DNA of 64,000 nucleotides from Thermochromatium tepidum ATCC 43061 (GTDB taxonomy: Bacteria > Pseudomonadota > Gammaproteobacteria > Chromatiales > Chromatiaceae), in the NCBI RefSeq assembly GCF_009664085.1, contig NZ_CP039268.1, positions 357,501 to 421,500 on the forward strand. The letters are read 5' to 3'. The notes beneath the pieces are model-generated. The model saw only the letters and a program-made list of their open reading frames with translations. It had not been told where the DNA came from and ran no database searches. The translations under genes were made by a program, and so were the position numbers. Shown here piece after piece: positions 27,420-37,898 of this stretch (within the stretch, counting starts at the first letter, position 1; each line of letters starts with the position of its first letter).

Positions 27420-28394
27420 ATGTCAACGCCGGATTCTCTACATGCGCCCTCGCGCGCCACACCCGATACCCACCAGCGCGGCCAGGACAAGCTCGCGCGT
27501 ATCCCGGTCAGGGTCGAGACCCAAGCCCCTGGGCTGCGCAAGCCGGACTGGATTCGCGCGCGCGCCCCTGTCGGTCCGGGTGTGGCGCGAATCAAGAAGC
27601 TACTCCGCGAGTACAGACTGGCGACGGTCTGCGAAGAGGCCCAGTGCCCGAATCTGGGCGAGTGCTTTGCGCATGGCACGGCGACCTTCATGATCCTCGG
27701 TGATGTCTGTACCCGCCGCTGTCCCTTCTGTGATGTTGCCCACGGTCGCCCCCAGCCACCCGACCCGGATGAGCCGGTCCATCTGGCCGAGTCGATCGCG
27801 CGCCTGGGGTTGCGCTATGCAGTCATCACCTCGGTCGATCGCGACGATCTGCGCGATGGTGGGGCCGGGCACTTTGCCACCTGTCTGCGTGCTATCCGCG
27901 CGCGCAATCCCAACACCCGGCTCGAATGTCTGGTGCCAGATTTTCGCGGTCGCGAGTCGGTGGCGCTCGATCAGTTCACAGGCGAGGCCATCCCGGACGT
28001 CTTCAATCACAACCTGGAGACCGTCCCGCGTCTCTATCGCGAGGTGCGTCCGGGCGCCGATTACCGCGGTTCCCTAGCCCTACTCCAGGCGTTTAAGGCA
28101 CGCCACCCCGCAGTACCAACCAAATCCGGCCTCATGCTTGGGCTTGGCGAGACCCAGGACGAGGTGCTCGCAGTCATGCGCGATCTACGCACCCAGGGCT
28201 GCGACATGCTCACCCTCGGGCAATATCTCCAGCCCTCGCGCGATCATCTGCCAGTGCGCCGCTACTGGACGCCGGATGAGTTCGATGCCCTGCGGCGCGT
28301 CGGTGAGGAGATGGGCTTTTCCAATGTTGCCAGCGGCGCCCTGGTGCGCTCGTCCTATCACGCCGACCAGCAGGCCGGCAATCTGGTGCGCTGA
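27420..28394 (+). CDS. lipA: Lipoyl synthase
   Basis: A 324-residue radical-SAM enzyme that inserts two sulfur atoms into octanoyl groups on lipoyl domains. The auxiliary cluster motif [12 protein letters not shown] (Cys71, 76, 82) and the radical-SAM motif CTRRCPFC (Cys97, 101, 104) are complete, and the C-terminal RSSY supplies the Ser ligand. The length is normal. It stands 43 bp after idi. The octanoyltransferase gene lipB is not in the window. Confidence 0.96.
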   Translation: MSTPDSLHAPSRATPDTHQRGQDKLARIPVRVETQAPGLRKPDWIRARAPVGPGVARIKKLLREYRLATVCEEAQCPNLGECFAHGTATFMILGDVCTRRCPFCDVAHGRPQPPDPDEPVHLAESIARLGLRYAVITSVDRDDLRDGGAGHFATCLRAIRARNPNTRLECLVPDFRGRESVALDQFTGEAIPDVFNHNLETVPRLYREVRPGADYRGSLALLQAFKARHPAVPTKSGLMLGLGETQDEVLAVMRDLRTQGCDMLTLGQYLQPSRDHLPVRRYWTPDEFDALRRVGEEMGFSNVASGALVRSSYHADQQAGNLVR

Positions 28395-28435
28395 GCCTTA
28401 GGTCACACGATTCCGAAAGACTTGAGGGGTGTGAA

Positions 28436-28576
28436 ATGCCACAATCCGCGTACCGCCTTGGCGATGATGGCCGCTACGGCGCTCCCGAGCTGTTGGAATT
28501 GATCGGTCGCACTGAGGTCGCTGCCCTGCCTGGAGGATGGATCGACTGGCCGGCACCCGAGGCGTTCGATCTTTGA
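28436..28576 (+). CDS. Small hypothetical protein (46 aa)
   Basis: ATG 28436 is preceded by GAGGGG at seven bases, a good ribosome-binding site, and opens 46 codons ending at TGA 28574-28576. The product is acidic, with SAYRLGDDGRYGAPELLELI and a tryptophan-containing end (GGWIDWPAPEAF). There is no signal peptide or membrane span and I do not recognise it. It could be a real small protein or the stub of a longer lost gene. It converges on murU with 30 bp between. Confidence 0.4.
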   Translation: MPQSAYRLGDDGRYGAPELLELIGRTEVAALPGGWIDWPAPEAFDL

Positions 28577-28606
28577 GGTTGGCCATGAACCCTTGGAGCC
28601 GCCTGG

Positions 28607-31089
<2,483 letters not shown>

Positions 31090-31191
31090 GGTCGATTGTC
31101 GAGGTACGAACTTGGGCGAATGGAAGCGGGCGCCGGACGATCAGGGCATCGAGCAACCATCCCTGGCGGGAGAGGGGTGGTGAGAGGGAGA

Positions 31192-32073
31192 TCAGGCCAT
31201 CAGCCGTTCCTCGGCCTCGCGATATTTGGCCGCCGTGCGTGCGATGATCTCGGGTGGCAGGCTGGGACCGGGTGGGGTCTTATCCCAGTCGAGCGTTTCT
31301 AGATAATCGCGCACGAACTGCTTGTCGAAGCTCGGTGGACTCATGCCCGGCTGGTAGGCGTCGGCGGGCCAGAAGCGCGATGAATCCGGGGTCAGGAGTT
31401 CGTCGATCAGATACAACCGCCCGTCGTGATCGAGCCCGAACTCGAACTTGGTGTCGGCGATGATGATCCCGCGCTCCAGCGCATAGGCGACGCAGCGCCG
31501 ATAGATGGCCAGACTGGTGTCGCGCACCTGCTCGGCCAGCTCGCGACCGATCAGATCGACGGTGCGCGCGAAATCGACGTTCTCATCATGCGCGCCCGGC
31601 CCGGCCTTGGTCGAGGGGGTGAAGATGGGCTCGGGTAGGCGGTCGGCCTGACGCAGACCTGGCGGCAGGGCGATACCACAGACCGCGCCCCTGGCCTGAT
31701 AGTCCTTCCAGCCCGAGCCGATCAGATAGCCGCGCACGATGGCCTCGACCGGGAGCGGCTGGAGGCGGCGCACCACCAGGGCGCGGTCGCCGAGTTCGGC
31801 GCGCATTTGAGGGTCCGTCACCACCGAAGACACCGGGATCTCGGTGAGATGATTGGGGATGAGGTCAGCCGTGCGCGCGAACCAGAAGCACGATAACCGC
31901 GCCAGCACCTCGCCCTTGCCGGGGATGGGATCGGGCAGCACCACGTCGAAGGCGGAGAGCCGATCTGTGGCCACGATGAGCAGATGGTCGTCGTCGATCC
32001 GATAGAGATCGCGGACCTTGCCGCGCGCGATCCGCTTGAGAGGGGGGAGATTGGAATGATAGAGGGCGGGCAT
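31192..32073 (-). CDS. purC: SAICAR synthase
   Basis: A 293-residue ATP-dependent ligase of purine synthesis that joins aspartate to [24 protein letters not shown] opens the ATP-binding part, with [27 protein letters not shown] and DTKFEFGLD in the order typical of the monofunctional longer-form enzyme. ATG 32073 fits the usual N-terminus. A promoter with perfect TATAAT lies 31 bp upstream on this strand. Confidence 0.95.
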   Translation of the reverse strand: MPALYHSNLPPLKRIARGKVRDLYRIDDDHLLIVATDRLSAFDVVLPDPIPGKGEVLARLSCFWFARTADLIPNHLTEIPVSSVVTDPQMRAELGDRALVVRRLQPLPVEAIVRGYLIGSGWKDYQARGAVCGIALPPGLRQADRLPEPIFTPSTKAGPGAHDENVDFARTVDLIGRELAEQVRDTSLAIYRRCVAYALERGIIIADTKFEFGLDHDGRLYLIDELLTPDSSRFWPADAYQPGMSPPSFDKQFVRDYLETLDWDKTPPGPSLPPEIIARTAAKYREAEERLMA

Positions 32074-32103
32074 GGCGGTTGATCTGAAATCGATAAGGCT
32101 GCG

Positions 32104-32132
32104 ATTATAGATCTCGATGACGCTTGAATGAA
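32104..32132 (-). promoter_or_regulatory. Candidate purC promoter
   Basis: On the minus strand TTCATT (32132-32127) and a perfect TATAAT (32109-32104) are 17 bp apart, with the purC ATG about 30 bp below. The -35 is only 3 of 6. The same short region must also serve the plus-strand gene at 32146. Confidence 0.5.
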
Positions 32133-32145
32133 GAGGAGTCCGGCC

Positions 32146-32601
32146 TTGAGCGCGAATTCAGAGCGGATCGACCCCTTTCTCGTCGCCTTCGGCGGGAGCT
32201 TCACCTCGGCCCTGCGCTGGCCTCAGCTCGACGCGCTCTGGGAACGGGTGCGTGAGCACGCCGACGCTGGCTGGTATCTCTATGCCGTTGGCGAGCCGCC
32301 CCCGGTCGCGCCGTCCGAGGCCGCCCAGGTGCTGGCTTTTGTCGCCGAACTCGATACCCTGCTGCGTGCCGAGCACCCTCATGATTATTGCGGCATCGTC
32401 TACGCCGATGACCTGGACGAGCCGACCCTGATCAAGATCTATGATCCGCATAATCTGGGCGTGTCCTGCGGGTTTAGCACCAATCCGCCGCTACCGGGCT
32501 GGGTGATGAGCCGGATTCCGCCCTGCGACCTGCCTGCGAGCCGGGCCGCCCCCAACAATCGCCGACGCTGGTGGCGACGGCGATTCGCATCCCGACCCTG
32601 A
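32146..32601 (+). CDS. Conserved hypothetical protein
   Basis: A 151-residue soluble protein of unknown function. [33 protein letters not shown] and [13 protein letters not shown] give it a conserved-looking C-terminal half, followed by an Arg-rich tail ([10 protein letters not shown]). I recall similar proteins in other purple sulfur bacteria but know no domain name. TTG 32146 is preferred over ATG 32128 because GAGGAG lies seven bases before the TTG. It is followed by ridA after 23 bp, probably in one unit. Confidence 0.72.
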   Translation: MSANSERIDPFLVAFGGSFTSALRWPQLDALWERVREHADAGWYLYAVGEPPPVAPSEAAQVLAFVAELDTLLRAEHPHDYCGIVYADDLDEPTLIKIYDPHNLGVSCGFSTNPPLPGWVMSRIPPCDLPASRAAPNNRRRWWRRRFASRP

Positions 32602-32624
32602 GCCTTTAAGAGAACCAGAACACC

Positions 32625-33008
32625 ATGACCAAACAGATCATCCGCACCGATCAGGCACCGCGCGCCATCGGTACCTATTCGCAGGCCGTCCGCAGCGATC
32701 GGACCGTCTATCTCTCCGGCCAGATTCCGCTGGTGCCCGAGACCATGGAACTGATCGCGGGCGACATGGGCGCCCAGATCCGGCGCGTCTTCGACAACCT
32801 GCGCGCGGTCGCTCAGGCCGCTGGCGGCGATCTCACCGAGATTGTCAAGCTCAATGTCTTTCTCATCGACCTCGATGACTTCACCTTGGTCAATCAGATC
32901 ATGGCCGAGTATTTTCAAGAACCCTATCCAGCGCGCGCAGTCATCGGCGTGGCGGCCCTGCCTAAGGGCGCCAGGGTCGAGATGGACGCCATCCTGGTTT
33001 TGGAGTGA
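32625..33008 (+). CDS. ridA: RidA family enamine/imine deaminase
   Basis: A 127-residue RidA/YjgF protein that hydrolyses reactive 2-aminoacrylate-type intermediates made by PLP enzymes. [20 protein letters not shown], the Arg in [18 protein letters not shown] and the C-terminal VEMDAILVL are the family signatures, including the Arg that holds the carboxylate. Length is typical of the trimeric family. It precedes mltB by 12 bp. Confidence 0.94.
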   Translation: MTKQIIRTDQAPRAIGTYSQAVRSDRTVYLSGQIPLVPETMELIAGDMGAQIRRVFDNLRAVAQAAGGDLTEIVKLNVFLIDLDDFTLVNQIMAEYFQEPYPARAVIGVAALPKGARVEMDAILVLE

Positions 33009-33020
33009 GCTCAGTCCATC

Positions 33021-34091
33021 ATGCCTCGCGTGCGACTCCTGCCCTGGTTATTGATCCTGGCGCTGGTCGGTTGCGGCACTTCACCGACGCGCGAGGATAT
33101 GTCCTATCACGTCCGACCAGTCTCGGTCAGCGGCGACTTTGCCGGGGCGCCCGGGGTCTACGCCTTCATCGAGCGCATGCGCCGGCACGGCTATCCGCCC
33201 GAACGCACGGCGGCCATCCTCTCGGGCGCGCGGCTTCAGCCGTCCATCATTGATCTCATGGACCAGCAGTCGCCCCGCCAAGCGACTGGACCGAGCGGGG
33301 CCTGGACGCGCTACCGGGCCAAGTTCCTGAGCGAGGACTCCATCAACAACGGGGTTGCCTTCTGGCGACGCAACGAGGTTGCACTTGAACGCGCCGCCGC
33401 ACGCTATGGGGTCCCCCCCGAATACATCGTCGCCATCATTGGGGTCGAAACGCGCTACGGTGGCTTCACGGGCAAGACGCGCATCCTCGATGCCCTGGCC
33501 ACACTCGCCTTCGCCTATCCGCGTCGCGCCGAATACTTCGCCGGCGAGCTAGAACAGTTCCTGGTCATGGCGAAAGAAGAGAACCTGGATCCCTTCGCAC
33601 TGCGTGGATCCTTTGCCGGTGCCATGGGGCTCGGGCAGTTCATGCCCTCGAGCTTCCGCGAGCATGCGGTCGACCACGATGGCGATGGCCAGCGCGACCT
33701 CTGGAATCCGTCCGATGCCATCGGCAGTGTGGCCAATTATTTCCGTCACCACGGCTGGCAGCCGGGCGAGCCGGTGGCGGTGCCCGCCCAGGTCCGTTCG
33801 GTAGCGAGCGCGCATGCGATGAAGACAGGTTTCAAGACCCGCTATGGATTGAACGAGCTTGCCAGTCACGGTATCACGCCCATGCGCCCGCTCGGGCGGG
33901 CCGAAGCCGTCAGCCTGCTCGAACTCGACGCCCAGGGTGGCTATGAATACTGGCTGGGACTCAAGAACTTCGACGTCATTACACGCTACAATCAAAGTAC
34001 CTATTACGCCATGGCGGTGCACCAGCTCGCCCAGGCGATCCGTTCGCGCAAGGGCGGACTCGATGGGGGGCGGGTGAGTTCGACCTGGTGA
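33021..34091 (+). CDS. mltB: Membrane-bound lytic murein transglycosylase B
   Basis: A 356-residue lipoprotein that cleaves peptidoglycan to 1,6-anhydromuropeptides. The signal peptide MPRVRLLPWLLILALVGC ends in lipobox Cys18. The catalytic Glu lies in AIIGVETRYGGFTGK, followed by TLAFAYPRRAEYF, GSFAGAMGLGQFMPSSF and the DHDGDGQRDLW loop, all typical of MltB. Outer-membrane periplasmic location is expected from the lipobox (Gly at +2). Confidence 0.94.
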   Translation: MPRVRLLPWLLILALVGCGTSPTREDMSYHVRPVSVSGDFAGAPGVYAFIERMRRHGYPPERTAAILSGARLQPSIIDLMDQQSPRQATGPSGAWTRYRAKFLSEDSINNGVAFWRRNEVALERAAARYGVPPEYIVAIIGVETRYGGFTGKTRILDALATLAFAYPRRAEYFAGELEQFLVMAKEENLDPFALRGSFAGAMGLGQFMPSSFREHAVDHDGDGQRDLWNPSDAIGSVANYFRHHGWQPGEPVAVPAQVRSVASAHAMKTGFKTRYGLNELASHGITPMRPLGRAEAVSLLELDAQGGYEYWLGLKNFDVITRYNQSTYYAMAVHQLAQAIRSRKGGLDGGRVSSTW

Positions 34092-34148
34092 TCGCGGCCC
34101 TGGGTTATGGGATGCGCCAAATCTGTCTCGCCTCGGAGGGCCTCTGCC

Positions 34149-34733
34149 ATGTCTCAACAGCATGCCCATGCATCGCGTCTGAGCGTCGAGGACTATCTGG
34201 CCAACGAGGATGGCGCCGACATCCGGCATGAGTACATCGACGGCGATCTGTACGCCATGACTGGCGCCAGCCGTCAGCATGTACTCATTACCCTCAACAT
34301 GGTGGCGCATCTGCGTCCCCTGCTGCGCGGAACACCTTGCCAGCTCTTCGCCAACGACATGAAGGTCCGGCTCAAGATCGCTGAGCAGGACATCTTCTAT
34401 TACCCCGATCTGATCCTGACCTGCGACCCAGACGACCGCGAGACCTATTACTGCACTCGGCCCTGTCTGCTGGTCGAGGTGATGTCGGAGTCCAGCGCAC
34501 GCATCGATCGGCGCGAGAAGCTGCTCGCCTATCAAACGCTGCCCAGTTTGATCGAATATCTACTCGTTGATCAGTATCTGCGCCGCATCGAGGTCTATCG
34601 TCGCGCGCAGGGCTGGGCGCTGGAGGTCTGCACCGAAGGGGCGGTGCGGCTCGACTGCCTCGGCATCGAGGTGCCGCTGGAGGTGATCTACGAAGATGTT
34701 CCGGCACCGGCGGACAGACGGCCCGCGGCTTGA
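34149..34733 (+). CDS. Uma2 family (DUF820) putative endonuclease
   Basis: A 194-residue protein with the PD-(D/E)XK-like Uma2/DUF820 fold. HEYIDGDLYAMTGAS, the acidic PDLILTCD and the strand LLVEVMSESSARIDRREK carry the candidate catalytic Asp, Glu and Lys. Function is unknown; the family is common in cyanobacteria and scattered elsewhere. ATG 34149 has GGAGGG eight bases upstream. It overlaps the start of recG by 38 bp, suggesting co-translation. Confidence 0.85.
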   Translation: MSQQHAHASRLSVEDYLANEDGADIRHEYIDGDLYAMTGASRQHVLITLNMVAHLRPLLRGTPCQLFANDMKVRLKIAEQDIFYYPDLILTCDPDDRETYYCTRPCLLVEVMSESSARIDRREKLLAYQTLPSLIEYLLVDQYLRRIEVYRRAQGWALEVCTEGAVRLDCLGIEVPLEVIYEDVPAPADRRPAA

Positions 34734-36879
34734 AACCGGTGTCAGCGACGCCGGGCCCGATCCGGCGGCCTGGGCGCCAGGGGGCGGGCGGTCATCGGGG
34801 CTGAGTCTAGAGCGCCTCCCGATCCGTGCCCTCGCTCGGGTCGGACCCAAGATCGCCGAGCGGCTCGAACGGCTCGGGATCCTCACGGTCCAGGACCTGC
34901 TGTTCCACCTCCCGCTGCGCTATCAGGACCGTACCCGGGTAACGCCGCTCGCCGAGATCGCGCCTGGGCTCGAGACCTGGGTCGAGGGCGAGATCCGAGA
35001 ATCCAGCATCAGCCAGGGGCGGCGACGCTCGCTCAAGGTCTGGATCGGCGATGCGCTCGGCGCCGGATTGCTGTTGCGTTTCTTCCATTTTTCACCCCAA
35101 CAGGCCGCGGCGCTCAAACCCGGCAAGCGGGTGCGCTGTTATGGCGAGGTGCGTCAGGGGCCGCAGTCGCTGGAGATGGTGCATCCCGAATACCGTCTCC
35201 TGCGTCCTGAGGCCGATGAGCCGATCGCACCCTGTTTGACCCCCATCTATCCCTCGACTGAGGGGCTTCAGCAAAGGGTCTGGCAGGGTCTGACCGATCA
35301 GGCGCTAGCGCTTATGGAGCGCAGCGCGCCGGCTGAGCTGTTACCGCTCAAGATCCTCGAACCCCTGGGCCTGCCGCCCCTGACCGAGGCACTGGCCTTT
35401 CTGCACCGTCCGCCGGTGGGCACACCGCTCCAGGATCTGATCGAGGGCAGGCATCCGGCCTTCGCCCGATTGGCCTTCGAGGAACTGGTCGCACACCAGG
35501 TGAGTCTGCGCCGGATGCGGCTAACACAGCGCCGTAGGCAGGCGCCGGTGCTGGCCGGCGACGGCAGCCTGTGTCAGCGCCTGCGGGCCAGCCTGCCATT
35601 CCGGCTCACCGGGTCCCAGGAGCGGGTGGTGGCCGAGATCGCGGCCGATCTGGCGCAGTCACGCCCGATGCAGCGCCTGCTCCAGGGCGATGTCGGTGCG
35701 GGCAAGACGGTGGTGGCGGCGCTGGCCGCGCTCCAGGCGCTGGAGTCGGGGCGTCAGGTGGCGCTCATGGCGCCGACCGAGCTGTTGGCCGAACAGCATC
35801 ATCGCAGTCTGAGCGCCTGGCTTGGCCCACTCGGGATCGAGCCGTTGTGGCTGGCCGGGCGGCACAAGGGGCGCGAGCGCGAGGAACGTCTGGCCGCGAT
35901 CGCCTCGGGGGCGGCGCCAATCGTGGTCGGCACCCATGCCTTGTTACAGGATGATGTGACCTTTCAGGATCTGGGGCTGGTGATCATCGACGAGCAGCAC
36001 CGCTTCGGCGTCCATCAGCGGTTGAAACTGCGCGAGAAGGGCGGAGGCGAGGATGGGGCGCCGCATCAGCTCATCATGACCGCGACCCCAATCCCGCGCT
36101 CGCTGGCGATGGCGTTCTATGCCGATCTGGATCTATCGATAATCGACGGGCTGCCGCCCGGACGCACGCCGATCGTCACCCGGGCGGTCCCGGATACGCG
36201 GCGCGACGAGGTCATCGAGCGGGTGCGCCAGGCCTGTCTGGCGGGACGTCAGGCCTATTGGGTCTGTACCCTGATCGAGGAGTCGGAGGTCCTGGAGTGT
36301 CAGGCGGCCGAGGAGACGGCGCGTCAGTTGAGCGCGCGTCTGGAAGGGGTGCGGGTGGGGCTGGTGCATGGTCGACTCAAGAGCCAGGAACGCGATGCGG
36401 TGATGGCCGCATTTGCATCCGGGGCGCTGGATCTCATGGTGGCGACCACGGTGATCGAGGTCGGGGTCGATGTCCCCAATGCCAGTCTGATGATCATCGA
36501 GAATCCAGAGCGCTTGGGGCTGGCTCAGCTCCATCAATTGCGTGGCCGGGTCGGGCGGGGATCGGTCGAGAGCCATTGTCTGCTGCTCTATCACGCCCCT
36601 CTGTCCGAGACGGCGCGTGAGCGCCTGGGGATCATTCGCGATTCGACCAGTGGATTTGAAATCGCCGAGCGCGATCTGGCACTACGGGGGGCGGGTGAGG
36701 TGTTGGGGACGCGCCAGACCGGGAGTATTCAATTCCGCATTGCCGATCCGCTGCGGGATCAGCCGTTGCTTGCTGAAGCGCAGCGGGCGGCGGATGTATT
36801 GCTGGTTGACTATCCTGAACTCGTCATGCCATTGATCGATCGTTGGCTCGGGGAGCGTGAGCATTATGGTGGGGTTTGA
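34696..36879 (+). CDS. recG: ATP-dependent DNA helicase RecG
   Basis: A 727-residue helicase that remodels stalled forks and branched DNA. The wedge/OB domain is near residues 60-200 (FHLPLRYQDRTRV). The helicase motor shows Walker A GDVGAGKT, the DEQH box (IIDEQHRFGVHQ), TATPIPRSLAM and QLRGRVGRG in order. The N-terminal 40 residues are poorly conserved, so the start could be further in; ATG 34696 lies behind GGAGGTG within the upstream gene. Confidence 0.95.
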   Translation: MFRHRRTDGPRLETGVSDAGPDPAAWAPGGGRSSGLSLERLPIRALARVGPKIAERLERLGILTVQDLLFHLPLRYQDRTRVTPLAEIAPGLETWVEGEIRESSISQGRRRSLKVWIGDALGAGLLLRFFHFSPQQAAALKPGKRVRCYGEVRQGPQSLEMVHPEYRLLRPEADEPIAPCLTPIYPSTEGLQQRVWQGLTDQALALMERSAPAELLPLKILEPLGLPPLTEALAFLHRPPVGTPLQDLIEGRHPAFARLAFEELVAHQVSLRRMRLTQRRRQAPVLAGDGSLCQRLRASLPFRLTGSQERVVAEIAADLAQSRPMQRLLQGDVGAGKTVVAALAALQALESGRQVALMAPTELLAEQHHRSLSAWLGPLGIEPLWLAGRHKGREREERLAAIASGAAPIVVGTHALLQDDVTFQDLGLVIIDEQHRFGVHQRLKLREKGGGEDGAPHQLIMTATPIPRSLAMAFYADLDLSIIDGLPPGRTPIVTRAVPDTRRDEVIERVRQACLAGRQAYWVCTLIEESEVLECQAAEETARQLSARLEGVRVGLVHGRLKSQERDAVMAAFASGALDLMVATTVIEVGVDVPNASLMIIENPERLGLAQLHQLRGRVGRGSVESHCLLLYHAPLSETARERLGIIRDSTSGFEIAERDLALRGAGEVLGTRQTGSIQFRIADPLRDQPLLAEAQRAADVLLVDYPELVMPLIDRWLGEREHYGGV

Positions 36880-37013
36880 GGTATCCCTGTACAGGCTGGG
36901 CTTTGAGTGAATGAAAAATGGTCTGAGCCAGGCGTCTGGCGGAATCAAAGCGGATGGTCAAGACCTCTGAAATCCGCCCGTTGAAGCGCTCGATCATCCC
37001 ATTGGTCTGATCG
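36880..37013 (-). pseudogene. IS481-type transposase scrap
   Basis: On the minus strand about 45 codons read DQTNGMIERFNGRISEVLT then FDSARRLAQT, the end of the DDE integrase core of IS481/IS3-type transposases (Glu in the G-M-x-E-R-F motif is the catalytic one). Nothing else of the element is left. The rest of the 380-bp gap up to rppH shows no gene. Confidence 0.65.
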
Positions 37014-37260
37014 GATCACTCCGGCGCGGTACAGGATCACAGGGGACGTAACAAACAGGACGCCAGCGTTTTTCCTGCTTGAATGGGAGGGAGTTAGTCT
37101 GATAGAACGATCGATGCGATCTGCGTATGGGATGGTCCTGGGTCTCAAGTACCCAGGACAAGCTCTTGATTAAAAATCGCTTATATACAGACGCCGGCTT
37201 GCCGGAAACGATTGCTCTATGGAAGAATGGCCTGATCACCAGCCAGTGAGAGACCTATCC

Positions 37261-37809
37261 TTGATCGACCACGACGGCTTCAGACCCAATGTCGGTATCA
37301 TCCTGAGCAATCAGGATCGTCGTCTATTTTGGGGGCGCCGCGTCGGTCAGAATGCCTGGCAATTTCCACAGGGTGGCATCAACCCCGACGAGACCCCCGA
37401 GCAGGCCATGTTCCGCGAACTAGAAGAGGAGGTCGGGCTCTGCGCACAGCAGGTCACCATCCTGGGATGCACGCGCGGCTGGCTGCGTTATCACCTGCCA
37501 AAGCGCTATATCCGGCGCCATTGCCGCGGAGCGGGTCCGATCTGCATCGGCCAAAAACAGATCTGGTTCATGCTGCGGGTCGATTGCGGTGAGGACGCCT
37601 TCTGTCTCGATCGCACCGACAAGCCCGAATTCGATGCCTGGCGCTGGGTCCGATATTGGCAGCCGCTCTACGAGGTCGTGTATTTTAAGCGTCGTGTTTA
37701 TCAGCAGGCACTCGAAGAACTGGCGCCGATCCTTTATCCGGAAGGGGTCCCGGATCGCCGTCATGTCTATGTTGGCCCCTCCAGACTGCTGCGCCAGGGA
37801 TATCCCTGA
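37261..37809 (+). CDS. rppH: RNA pyrophosphohydrolase
   Basis: A 182-residue Nudix hydrolase that removes pyrophosphate from mRNA 5' ends, starting decay. [28 protein letters not shown] and the Nudix box ([20 protein letters not shown]) are present. TTG 37261 gives the family N-terminus [12 protein letters not shown] and follows GAGAG; ATG 37219 would add 14 residues. ptsP follows, as in many Gammaproteobacteria. Confidence 0.93.
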   Translation: MIDHDGFRPNVGIILSNQDRRLFWGRRVGQNAWQFPQGGINPDETPEQAMFRELEEEVGLCAQQVTILGCTRGWLRYHLPKRYIRRHCRGAGPICIGQKQIWFMLRVDCGEDAFCLDRTDKPEFDAWRWVRYWQPLYEVVYFKRRVYQQALEELAPILYPEGVPDRRHVYVGPSRLLRQGYP

Positions 37810-37898
37810 GCGCCGTGCTAGGGTCTAGGATCCGGCCAGGCTCAGGCCCTTACTCATCGGCGATTCCATCCGCTCCAGGCCCGTCTCCTTCGCCCAGC

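Noticed and set aside
36945-37148. 67-residue minus-strand frame between recG and rppH.
   Set aside because: Only the part towards recG shows transposase likeness, and that lies in a different frame from this one.
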